Shown here: positions 7,857-15,320 of the stretch, piece after piece | Numbering within the stretch: the first letter of the stretch is position 1 | Layout of the letters: each line of letters opens with the position of its first letter | Assembly: GCF_003148825.1 (NCBI RefSeq) | Contig: NZ_QGGZ01000010.1 | Coordinates: 248,001 to 312,000, forward strand | Reading direction: 5' to 3' | DNA length: 64,000 bases | Source: Streptomyces sp. CG 926 | GTDB lineage: Bacteria; Actinomycetota; Actinomycetes; Streptomycetales; Streptomycetaceae | Program-made: the position numbers and the translations under genes | Notes under the pieces: generated by a model | The model's input: only the letters and a program-made list of their open reading frames with translations | Databases searched by the model: none | What the model was told of the DNA's origin: nothing

Positions 7857-8885
7857 TCACCGCCGAGCGCCCTCCTCGGGGAGTTCGGTGGGTGGGGTGC
7901 GGGTGGCGACGGGGAGGCCCAGGCGGGTGCGGGCGGCGTGCACCGCCGCGAGCTCGTCGTCGCCCGCCGGTCCCCAATCGCTCAGTTCGCGGACCTGTTC
8001 GGGGGTGGCCAGCAGACGTGCGTACTGCGGGTCCGCGCCCGACGCCAGGTCGGTGAGGCGGGCCACGACGCGGGCGTGGACGCCCTGCTCGGCGTGCCGG
8101 TAGCCGAGCGGGAGGGCGTCCCGCGTGGAGCCGGCCGTCGGGGGCGGGAGGTGGGCGGCGCCGGTGGCCCGGGAGATCAGCAGCAGGACCCGGCCGTCGG
8201 GGGCGAACAGCCATGCCGACAGGTCCTGTACGGGCAGCCGCTCCGGGACCGGGCCCGGGTGCCAGGCACCGTGCTGCGGGATCCGGCGGGTGCGCAGGAC
8301 CCCGAGCCGGTCGAGGGCGGTCGGCGCGGTGGGACGGCCGTCCTCCAGCAGGGCGGCGCCGGAGCCGTTGACGCGGGCGCGCAGGGCCGACAGGGCGCGG
8401 CGGGCGTCGCCGGGGTCCATCAGGGCGGGCAGGTCGGCCGGTTCGGCGAACTGGATCGCGGTGATTTCCTGGGCGGGGAGGCGAACGGCCTCGATCCGGT
8501 CGGGGGTCCAGGTGCCGCCGTCGTAGACGTGCAGGATCTCGCCCGGGAAGCACATCTCGGGCGGAAAGCCGGGGGTGTCGGCCGGGATCCAGTCCACGGC
8601 GAGGCCGCGCGGGTAGCGGCCGTCGACACCGAGCTCCTCGCGCAGCTCGCGGGCGGCCGCCGCGGACGGTGCCTCGCCGGCGTCCACGGCCCCGCCGGGG
8701 AGCAGCCGGTCGGCGCGGTAGTCGACGCTCTGGACGAGGATCCGGCCGCGGGTGTCGGTGACGAGGACGACGGCCGCGGTCCAGACGGCGGCCCGCGAGG
8801 CCCCGTACTCCGCCGGGGTCATCCAGGTCCCCGCCCGCTCCCGCTCGCCCTCGTCGATCGCGCCCTGGTCGGTCAGCTGCGGCAT
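7857..8885 (-). CDS. Nudix hydrolase family protein with C-terminal extension
   Basis: 342 residues from the ATG at 8885. A complete Nudix box lies at about residues 66-90: GGAVDAGEAP...RELREELGV, with the REXXEEXG core that binds Mg2+ and cleaves nucleoside diphosphates linked to X. The protein is about twice the length of a single Nudix domain. The second half contains another Nudix-like beta scaffold (SAWLFAPDGRVLLLI...) in which the REXXEE motif is absent, so it may be a degenerate duplicate used for dimerisation or substrate recognition. Substrate not predictable. It is divergent from the membrane acyltransferase-like gene. Confidence 0.85.
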   Translation of the reverse strand: MPQLTDQGAIDEGERERAGTWMTPAEYGASRAAVWTAAVVLVTDTRGRILVQSVDYRADRLLPGGAVDAGEAPSAAAARELREELGVDGRYPRGLAVDWIPADTPGFPPEMCFPGEILHVYDGGTWTPDRIEAVRLPAQEITAIQFAEPADLPALMDPGDARRALSALRARVNGSGAALLEDGRPTAPTALDRLGVLRTRRIPQHGAWHPGPVPERLPVQDLSAWLFAPDGRVLLLISRATGAAHLPPPTAGSTRDALPLGYRHAEQGVHARVVARLTDLASGADPQYARLLATPEQVRELSDWGPAGDDELAAVHAARTRLGLPVATRTPPTELPEEGARR

Positions 8886-9055
8886 CGGACTCCGTTCACC
8901 GTGGGTGGACCCGCCGGACTGTGCAACAGCGGTCACGGCTCCCGGGTTACGGCGGCCGACCCGCCCTCGTCGACCCGCCGCTCCTTTGCCACCCCTATAC
9001 CTCCTTATTACTTGGTTATGTACGTGCTGGTACCTTCCGGATGCGGACTGGCGGT

Positions 9056-9085
9056 GTGAAAACCGTCGGTCCGACCACTTTTCAC
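9056..9085. promoter_or_regulatory. Nested dyad upstream of the membrane acyltransferase-like gene
   Basis: GTGAAAA (9056-9062) and TTTTCAC (9079-9085) flank an inner GTCGG-T-CCGAC dyad (9065-9075). The structure ends about 40 nt before the ATG at 9124. It could be an operator or a leader hairpin for the downstream gene. Confidence 0.5.
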
Positions 9086-9123
9086 GTGCGGACGGCACGG
9101 ACGGATCCAGGAGAGACCCCTTC

Positions 9124-10377
9124 ATGCGACGCGTCCCCTCCGCCGGAACGGGAAACGACACCGGCACCGGCATCGGGGTCGCGGCCCCGGCCGGGGGCTC
9201 CGGCCGGCTGGCCGGGGTCGACGCCGTGCGCGGCCTGGCCGTCCTCGGCATGTTCGCCGTGCACGTCGGCCCCGGCCCGGAGCCGCGAGGTGCCGGATAC
9301 CTCCTCGTCGCGGCCGACGGGCGCGCCCCGGCCCTCTTCACCCTGCTCGCCGGCTTCTCCCTGGTCCTCGCCCAGCGCGGGTCGGACCCGGCCCGGCGCC
9401 CGGCGGGCTGGGCGCGCCGCTGGCGTCCTCTGCTGATCCGTTGCGCGCTGCTGGCCGTACTCGGCCTGTTGCTGGCCTCGTTGTGGCCCGGGATCCTGGT
9501 CATCCTGGCCTTCTTCGCCGTGTACTTCCTGGCTGCCGAGCCCTTCACCCGGCTGTCCACGCCGGCGCTCACCGCCGTGGCGGGCGCGTCGGTGGTGGTG
9601 GGCCCGCTGCTGTCGTTCCTGCTGGGCCCGGTGTTCGGTTACGAGGTCTCCGGGCGCGGCCTGGTCCCGGAGGCAGGCGACCTCGCCAGTTGGTCCGGAC
9701 CGGGCCGCGTGCTGTTGGAACTGCTGCTCACCGGTGCGTATCCGCTGGCCACCTACTTCCCGTACGTGCTGGTCGGGATGGCCCTGGCCCGGCTGTGCGA
9801 CGTGCGGGTGCGGTCGGTGGCCCGGCGGATGGCGGTGTGGGGCACCGTGACCGCCGTCGCCGGGTACGGCTCGGCCTGGCTCGCGAGCCATGTGTTCGGC
9901 GCCCGGCAGCGGCTGCTGGAGACGATCGCCGTCCACCATCCGCAGGCCCTGTCCGCGGCCGACCCCGTACGGGAGGTCCTGGGCGGACAGTACGGGGCTG
10001 TGCCCAGCACCTCCTGGGACTGGCTGCTGGTGGCCGATCCCTACAGCCAGACCCCGCTGGAGACCCTGGGCAACGCGGGCGTGGGCTGCGCCCTCGTCGG
10101 CCTGTGCGCGCTCGCCGCGCGGCACGGGACGGGCGCGCGCCTGCTGCGGCCGCTCACCCTGCTCGGGGCGATGGCGCTGAGCGCGTACGTCGTCCACGCG
10201 CTGGTGCTGGCCGGGCCCGCGCACGGGGCGGCGTCCTGGTCCGCCTGGCTGGCGTTCAGCGCCGCGGCCCTGGGCCTGACCTGGGCCTGGCAGCGGATCT
10301 GGGCCGACAGCCCACTGCGCCGCGGCCCGGTGGAACACGTGCTGCGGCTGGCGACGCGCGGGCGCGATCCGGCCTGA
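9124..10377 (+). CDS. Polytopic membrane protein, DUF1624/DUF418-like acyltransferase fold
   Basis: 417 residues; GGAGA site 9 nt before the ATG. After a Gly/Thr-rich N-terminus comes RLAGVDAVRGLAVLGMFAVHVG (around residues 29-50), the signature opening helix of the heparan-alpha-glucosaminide N-acetyltransferase-like/DUF418 group, in which an Arg-Gly and a downstream His are conserved. About ten further hydrophobic segments follow, with TYFPYVLVGMALAR and an ALSAYVVHALVL helix near the end. Related proteins transfer acyl groups to extracytoplasmic sugars or are uncharacterised. The gene is monocistronic and divergent from the Nudix gene. The hairpin at 9056-9085 may regulate it. Substrate unknown. 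Confidence 0.78.
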   Translation: MRRVPSAGTGNDTGTGIGVAAPAGGSGRLAGVDAVRGLAVLGMFAVHVGPGPEPRGAGYLLVAADGRAPALFTLLAGFSLVLAQRGSDPARRPAGWARRWRPLLIRCALLAVLGLLLASLWPGILVILAFFAVYFLAAEPFTRLSTPALTAVAGASVVVGPLLSFLLGPVFGYEVSGRGLVPEAGDLASWSGPGRVLLELLLTGAYPLATYFPYVLVGMALARLCDVRVRSVARRMAVWGTVTAVAGYGSAWLASHVFGARQRLLETIAVHHPQALSAADPVREVLGGQYGAVPSTSWDWLLVADPYSQTPLETLGNAGVGCALVGLCALAARHGTGARLLRPLTLLGAMALSAYVVHALVLAGPAHGAASWSAWLAFSAAALGLTWAWQRIWADSPLRRGPVEHVLRLATRGRDPA

Positions 10378-10387
10378 AGACGCGCCA

Positions 10388-10403
10388 TCACCCGTCCGTG
10401 TGA
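10388..10403. promoter_or_regulatory. TCAC-N8-GTGA dyad upstream of lipoprotein A
   Basis: TCACCCGTCCGTGTGA ends exactly 42 nt before the ATG of the lipoprotein at 10446. The paralogue at 24504 has TCACCCGCACGCGTGA at the same distance. Between dyad and start, the GTACGGCARGGTGGKCGG block is also shared. The inner CCCGTC/GACGGG pairing means it could also be a weak hairpin. Confidence 0.55.
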
Positions 10404-10445
10404 CGGGGTTCGGCCCGCGCGGCGCCGGTACGGCAGGGTGGGCGG

Positions 10446-10904
10446 ATGCAGCTGCGCCGCGCCCTGCCCCTGACCGTTGCCGCGCTCGTGTTGACCACCG
10501 GGTGTGTGACGGTGTCTCCTGTCGCTCCGCAGGACGCGCCGCGCGCGGCGCCCGCGGCCGCCCGTACGCAGGCTCGGCAACCGGCGCCCCTCGCCCTGCC
10601 GTTGGGCCCGCTCCCGACATCGGCCGAAGCCGCGTCGCCCGCCACACCCTCCACCGAGGTCCGACCCGCACCGTCCACGGTCCCGGAAGCCGAGCCGGCA
10701 CCCGTACGGGCGGCGGCCGAGCGGCCGCGTCGCCCGCGCCGCGCCGAGGCGAAGCCCCCGCGCCCCCGGCGGCCCGCCGGGCGGGTGAAGACCGCGGCGC
10801 CGGCGAAGCCCCGGCCCGCGCCGCAGCGTTCGTACGACATGTCCGCCCTGTGCAAGGCGGCCGAGGGCACCGTGCATCCGTCCATCGTGGCCCTCTGCCA
10901 CTGA
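10446..10904 (+). CDS. Small lipoprotein, paralogue A
   Basis: 152 residues. The N-terminus has a type II signal peptide: MQLRRA, a hydrophobic stretch, then the lipobox LTTGC with the lipidated Cys near residue 20. The middle is a long Pro/Ala/Arg-rich, probably disordered, wall-spanning region with several basic clusters. The C-terminus ends in a small conserved module, LCKAAEGTVHPSIVALC, containing two cysteines. A paralogue at 24504 has the same layout and matching upstream sequence, but continues with RQYGR where this copy stops after CH. The protein is therefore likely anchored to the outer membrane face with a short Cys-pair domain held in the wall. Function unknown. Confidence 0.8.
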   Translation: MQLRRALPLTVAALVLTTGCVTVSPVAPQDAPRAAPAAARTQARQPAPLALPLGPLPTSAEAASPATPSTEVRPAPSTVPEAEPAPVRAAAERPRRPRRAEAKPPRPRRPAGRVKTAAPAKPRPAPQRSYDMSALCKAAEGTVHPSIVALCH

Positions 10905-11003
10905 GGCGTCGTCATGGTCCGGCGTAGGGGGTTCGGGTCACGTCCGGGCAGCCCCGCAGATACCCTCGGAGCCGCAGATCGGGCGACACGGGGAGCCAGG
11001 AGC

Positions 11004-12533
11004 ATGTACGAGGCGGGGCCGTCGGCGGTGGATGCCGTGCGGGCGCTGAAGGAGCTGGCGCGGGAGCGGCCGGACGAGCTGGAGCTGTTCGAGGGTTTCA
11101 CCGACGCGGAGTTGGACGGCTGGGCCGTCGCGGTGCCCGAGGAGGTGCGGGGCGTACTGCGGGAGATCGGCGGCCTGGAGACGGAGGACCACGAGTACCG
11201 CTTCGGGCCGCGCGGCCGTGAGGTGTTCACGGACGGCTGCTGGACGCTGGGCGAGACGGACTTCGGTGAGGGCTCGCTGATCGTGGGGGTCGGGGCCACC
11301 GGCTGGGGGCCGGTCGTGGCCGTCAACCCGTGGGGGGCCGAGCCGGATGTCACCGTCGAGGCCCGGGACTTCACCGCATGGCTGGCCGGGTTCGCCGAAC
11401 GGCTGGCGGACGGGGTGGTGGACCGGCCGAGGGGCACGTTCTGCGTACCGGCCACCTCCACCGTCGCACTCGCCGAGGGAGGTGAGGGCGGCGAAGGAGG
11501 CGATGGGGCCGATCACGAACTCGCCGCCCTCGTCGGCCGCGGCGACCCGCTCACCGATCTCGTCGACCTGCACGGCCTGCCGGGCTACCCGTGCGCCGTG
11601 GACTGGGAACCGTACTTCTCCACCCTCCACAACACCGCCGACACCGGGAGCAGCGAGGTCCAGTTCGAGATCGTCGGCGAGGGTCGGGCCCTCCTGCTGC
11701 GCAGCGTGGTCAGCGGGGACTTCCTCGGTCGGGCCGTGCGCCGGCACCGCGTGCCGGCCGATGCCGCCCGGCGTGCGGTGGCCGAGCTGCGGGAACTGGC
11801 CGACAGCTGCCCCGGCTTCGTCGTGCTCGACGCGGGCTGCGCCGACTCCGTCGTCGACGGCTGGTCGGTCCCGGTCCCCGAGGAGGTCCGGACCGTGCTC
11901 CGGGAGATCGGCGGGGTGGCGATCGCGGGGCTTCCGGCGCTGCGCCTGCTGCCCGGGGCTCCTGAGCACGCGGTGGACCCCGAGCTGCATCGCATGCTGG
12001 GCGGCGACGGTTCGTACTGGCCGCTCGCCCGGATCGCCCACCGGCACGGCCACGCGCTCGCGCAGATCCGTATCGACGCGGCGACCGGCCGGTGGGGGTA
12101 CGTCGTCTCCGTGCCCGGCGACGGCGAGAGCCTGCGCCGGTACCCGCAGTTGACCCTGCTGGCCGAGTCTTTGCCGGACCTGCTGCTGACCCTCGCGCGG
12201 CTGGCCCGGCGGGCCGCCGCGGGCCCGGACTTCGCCGCGCGGATGGCCCGGGACACCCGATGGCTGTTCCCCGACACCGGGGAGCCGTGGCCACGGCCCG
12301 CCCCGGTCGGCGAGTGGGCCGGTTCGGCGGACCCGCTGCTGGCGGCGGCCACCGAGCTGCCGGCCGGGACGCACGCGGCCGACCTGCGGGCCGTGCCGAT
12401 CCCGAGCGACCTGTGCTTCTACCGGGCGGCCGGCTGGCCGTACGCGGCCCGGCTGGAGCGACTGCACTTCGCGGCCGCCGGGCGGCTGGCCGCCGCGGTA
12501 CCGATGCCGGCTCACGCGCCCGTCGTCGGCTGA
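11004..12533 (+). CDS. SMI1/KNR4 (SUKH)-like protein with internal duplication
   Basis: 509 residues from the ATG at 11004, with GGGAG 8 nt upstream. Two regions repeat clearly: DGWAVAVPEEVRGVLREIGGLE (around residues 36-58) and DGWSVPVPEEVRTVLREIGGVA (around 290-312). Each is followed by a strand-rich segment with Trp-Gly and Val-Val-x-Val. The VPEEVR..LREIGG pattern is the start of SUKH-type folds. SUKH proteins are best known as immunity proteins against nuclease and deaminase toxins, but actinobacterial ones often lack a linked toxin. A Gly/Glu-rich linker (EGGEGGEGGDG) separates the halves. No toxin gene is adjacent. Family assignment is moderately sure, function is not. Confidence 0.65.
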   Translation: MYEAGPSAVDAVRALKELARERPDELELFEGFTDAELDGWAVAVPEEVRGVLREIGGLETEDHEYRFGPRGREVFTDGCWTLGETDFGEGSLIVGVGATGWGPVVAVNPWGAEPDVTVEARDFTAWLAGFAERLADGVVDRPRGTFCVPATSTVALAEGGEGGEGGDGADHELAALVGRGDPLTDLVDLHGLPGYPCAVDWEPYFSTLHNTADTGSSEVQFEIVGEGRALLLRSVVSGDFLGRAVRRHRVPADAARRAVAELRELADSCPGFVVLDAGCADSVVDGWSVPVPEEVRTVLREIGGVAIAGLPALRLLPGAPEHAVDPELHRMLGGDGSYWPLARIAHRHGHALAQIRIDAATGRWGYVVSVPGDGESLRRYPQLTLLAESLPDLLLTLARLARRAAAGPDFAARMARDTRWLFPDTGEPWPRPAPVGEWAGSADPLLAAATELPAGTHAADLRAVPIPSDLCFYRAAGWPYAARLERLHFAAAGRLAAAVPMPAHAPVVG

Positions 12534-12545
12534 GGACCGCGCCTC

Positions 12546-12591
12546 GGGACCGGTGCGTCCGAGCGGCCGGGACCGGTTCATCCGAGCGGCC
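12546..12591. repeat. 23-bp direct repeat downstream of the SUKH-like gene
   Basis: GGGACCGGTnnnTCCGAGCGGCC occurs twice in tandem (12546-12568 and 12569-12591), differing only in the central triplet (GCG versus TCA). It lies 12 nt after the SUKH-like stop codon, in the gap before the next gene. Confidence 0.8.
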
Positions 12592-12689
12592 CCGGCCCGG
12601 CTGCCCGGGGGTGAGGGGCGGGTTCGGTTGGATGGGCCGGACGGGGCCCGACCGGAACCCGTACAGCCCTCCACCTCCAGGGAGTCGCC

Positions 12690-13361
12690 ATGATGAAGAT
12701 CGCCCTCTTCGGCGCGACCGGCACCATCGGGAACCGGGTGCTGCGCGAAGCGCTCCGGCGCGGCCACGAGGTCACGGCCGTCGTCCGGGATCCGGCGCGG
12801 CTGCCGGACGCGGGGAGCGGGACCGGGGCCGGGGCGCTCGTGGTGGTGCGTGGCGACGTCCTCGATCCGGGGTCGGTGGCCTCGGTGGTCGCCGGGCACG
12901 ATGTGGTGGTCAGCGCCTTCGGACCCGGCCGCGGTGACCCGGCCGCCCTCGTGACCGCCGCGAAGGCGCTGATCGGCGGGGTGCGGTCGCTCGGTGGCGA
13001 GGCGCCCGCGCCGCGGGTGGTGGTGGTCGGCGGGGCGGGGTCGCTCCGTACCCCGGGAGGTCCGGCGGTCTGGGACGAAGCCGGTGTTCCGGCGCCCGTC
13101 CTGGCCCTGATGCACGCCCACGGGGACGCCTTGGACTTCCTGCGGACCGTGCCCGTGGAGCAGGTGCGCTGGACCTGTCTGAGCCCGGCCGCGCAGATCG
13201 AGCCGGGCGAGCGGACGGGCACGTACCGGCTGGGGCTCGACGACCTGGTGGTCGACGAGGAGGGCCGGAGCCGGATCTCCACGGAGGATTTCGCCGTCGC
13301 CCTGGTCGACGAGATCGAGCGCGACGCGCACGCGGGCCGGCGATTCACCGTCGCCCACTGA
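12690..13361 (+). CDS. NAD(P)-binding protein (NmrA/SDR-a5-like)
   Basis: 223 residues; start ATGATG preceded by AGGGAG. The Rossmann glycine motif is GATGTIGNRV at residues 8-17, followed by GHEVTAVVRDPARL and GDVLDPGSV, as in the NAD(P)H-binding family (YwnB/YesF-like). A VVVVGGAGSL strand follows. The usual SDR Tyr-x3-Lys pair is absent, as is normal for this atypical group, so it may be a redox sensor or reductase of unknown substrate. It is co-directional with the RNA-repair genes, 109 bp upstream of them, and could be read into that operon, but no functional link is evident. Confidence 0.82.
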   Translation: MMKIALFGATGTIGNRVLREALRRGHEVTAVVRDPARLPDAGSGTGAGALVVVRGDVLDPGSVASVVAGHDVVVSAFGPGRGDPAALVTAAKALIGGVRSLGGEAPAPRVVVVGGAGSLRTPGGPAVWDEAGVPAPVLALMHAHGDALDFLRTVPVEQVRWTCLSPAAQIEPGERTGTYRLGLDDLVVDEEGRSRISTEDFAVALVDEIERDAHAGRRFTVAH

Positions 13362-13469
13362 GTGGCCACAACGGCGTGCGGGAGACGTGGAGGGAAGGCT
13401 TATTGGGTGGAGTGGGCCGGTCGGGTTACCTACAGTGACCGGGCACCCGATGTCGAGCAGGAGCGGATC

Positions 13470-15320
13470 ATGCGCATCCACTATCCCCGTACGCCGCACC
13501 TGCCCTGGTCCCCCGGGGCGACGTCGGACGACGTCCGGGCCGTCGGGCCGGGCGCGCTGGCCGGGTGCGAGGTCGTGGTCACGGAGAAGCTCGACGGGGA
13601 GAACACCACCCTGTACGCGGACGGCCTGCACGCACGCTCGCTCGACTCGGCGCACCACCCCTCGCGGGCCTGGGTCAAGGGCCTCCAGGGTCGGATCGGC
13701 CCCGGGATCCCGGCCGGGTGGCGGGTGTGCGGGGAGAACCTGTACGCCCGGCACTCGATCCCGTACGAGGATCTGGACAGCTGGTTCTACGGGTTCTCGG
13801 TGTGGGACGGGGAGCACTGCCTCGACTGGGACCGGACCGTGCGGTTCCTCGGCGGCCTGGGCGTGCCCACCCCGCGCGTGCTGTGGCGGGGCACCTTCGA
13901 CGAGCGCGCGCTGCGCCGGCTGAAGCTCGACACGGCACGCCAGGAGGGCTACGTCGTACGGACGGTGGCCGGTTTCACACGCGAGGACTTCGGGCGGTGC
14001 ATGGCCAAGTGGGTGCGGGTCGGCCATGTGCAGACCAGTACGCACTGGATGTTCGCGCAGGTCGTGCCGAACGGGCTCGGTCCGGCGTCCCCGTTGTGGG
14101 CCGTGCGCTCGGGGGCCGAGGCCGATGTGCCGGGTCTGTCCGCCGCCCTAGGGCTGAGCGGCACCGACGACCCCGACCCCAGCGGCGCCACCGGTCCCAC
14201 CGGTGCCACCAACACCGCCGACGCGGAGGAGGTCGCCGAGGCCGTGGCGCGGATCGACGGGGCGGGGCGGACCGGGGCGGACCGGCTGGCCGGTGTCCTC
14301 GCCGCCGTGCTCCACCGCGAGCCGCGGGCCCGGATCGCGGCGCGGCTCGCGGCCGGCCCGGTCGGGATGGGGCTCGCGCGGCGGGTCGGCGACCTGGTGG
14401 GGCTGTACCCGTATCTGCAGCGACCGTTCCCGGACGAGGACCGGCGGGCCGGCCTGGTCAAGATGGCCGCGGCGGCCGATCTCGGCGTGCTGCACGCGCT
14501 CGCCGGGGCGCTGGCGGACGGGCCGGCCGCGCGGGAGTGCGTGGAGTGGTCGGCGCTGTGCGCCGAGGAGGCGGGGCTGCTCGGCCCGGATCCGCTGGAG
14601 GCGCTGCGTGGCGGCCTCGGCGAGGCGCTCGCCGGGCTGGACTCCGGGGCCGCGGACCGCTGCTGGGCGGAGGCACGGCGGGCGTTCGGGCAGGGCAGGA
14701 TCTCGGGATCCGCGGTGGAGGAGGCCGTGGCGGCGACCTGGCAGTGGCGCGAGGGAACGTTTCCCCGGCTGGTTCAGCTGTGCGGGCCCTCGGGCAGCGG
14801 GAAGAGCACCTTCGGCCGCGAACTGCCCGGCGTGGACACGTACATCGGTCTCGACGATCTGCGCTCGGCCAGGGGTTCCCGCACGGACCAGGGGGCCAAC
14901 GCCGAGGTGTTGCGGGAAGGGCTGGACCGGCTCGACACGGCGCTCGCCCGTGGCGGCACGGCGGTGTGGGACGCCACCTCGCTCACCGACCAGCAGCGCG
15001 GCCTGGCCGGCTCGGTCGCCCGGCGCCGTGACGCGCTGGTCACCCACGCCGTGGTGCTGGTGGAGGAGGTGGAGCTGGTGCGGCGTAACGGCGTGCGCCC
15101 GCATCCGGTGCCGCCGCAGGTACTGGCCTCGCAGCTGCGCCGGTTCAGCCCGCCCTACGCCGGTCAGGCCCACCGTACGTGGTACATCGGCGCGGCCGGG
15201 GTCGTCGAGGACACGGCCGGCGGCCTCGCGACCGGGCGCGCCGGCACCGGACGGCCGCGAGGACAGGTACACGAACAGGGGCAGCGACAGGGACGGGAAC
15301 AGGGCCGGGGGGCGTACTGA
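13470..15320 (+). CDS. RNA ligase-polynucleotide kinase fusion
   Basis: 616 residues; ATG at 13470 with AGGAG 6 nt upstream. The N-terminal domain (about 1-190) is a covalent nucleotidyltransferase of the RNA ligase 2 type: motif I EKLDGEN with probable AMP-accepting Lys40, motif III FYGFSVWD, motif IV QEGYVVRT, motif V MAKWVRV. A helical middle region (about 230-430) resembles no domain I know. The C-terminal domain (about 430-600) is a P-loop kinase: Walker A GPSGSGKST (about 439-447), then LDDLR, WDATSLTDQQR and a basic lid region, the pattern of Pnkp-type 5'-OH kinases. The protein can therefore be expected to phosphorylate a 5'-OH RNA end and seal it. Its stop overlaps the next gene's start (TGATG), implying tight co-translation. 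Confidence 0.85.
   Translation: MRIHYPRTPHLPWSPGATSDDVRAVGPGALAGCEVVVTEKLDGENTTLYADGLHARSLDSAHHPSRAWVKGLQGRIGPGIPAGWRVCGENLYARHSIPYEDLDSWFYGFSVWDGEHCLDWDRTVRFLGGLGVPTPRVLWRGTFDERALRRLKLDTARQEGYVVRTVAGFTREDFGRCMAKWVRVGHVQTSTHWMFAQVVPNGLGPASPLWAVRSGAEADVPGLSAALGLSGTDDPDPSGATGPTGATNTADAEEVAEAVARIDGAGRTGADRLAGVLAAVLHREPRARIAARLAAGPVGMGLARRVGDLVGLYPYLQRPFPDEDRRAGLVKMAAAADLGVLHALAGALADGPAARECVEWSALCAEEAGLLGPDPLEALRGGLGEALAGLDSGAADRCWAEARRAFGQGRISGSAVEEAVAATWQWREGTFPRLVQLCGPSGSGKSTFGRELPGVDTYIGLDDLRSARGSRTDQGANAEVLREGLDRLDTALARGGTAVWDATSLTDQQRGLAGSVARRRDALVTHAVVLVEEVELVRRNGVRPHPVPPQVLASQLRRFSPPYAGQAHRTWYIGAAGVVEDTAGGLATGRAGTGRPRGQVHEQGQRQGREQGRGAY

Noticed and set aside
8886..9572. Minus-strand continuation of the Nudix frame
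   Set aside because: No similarity to Nudix proteins, low-complexity, and opposite the acyltransferase-like gene; the ATG at 8885 begins the family sequence.
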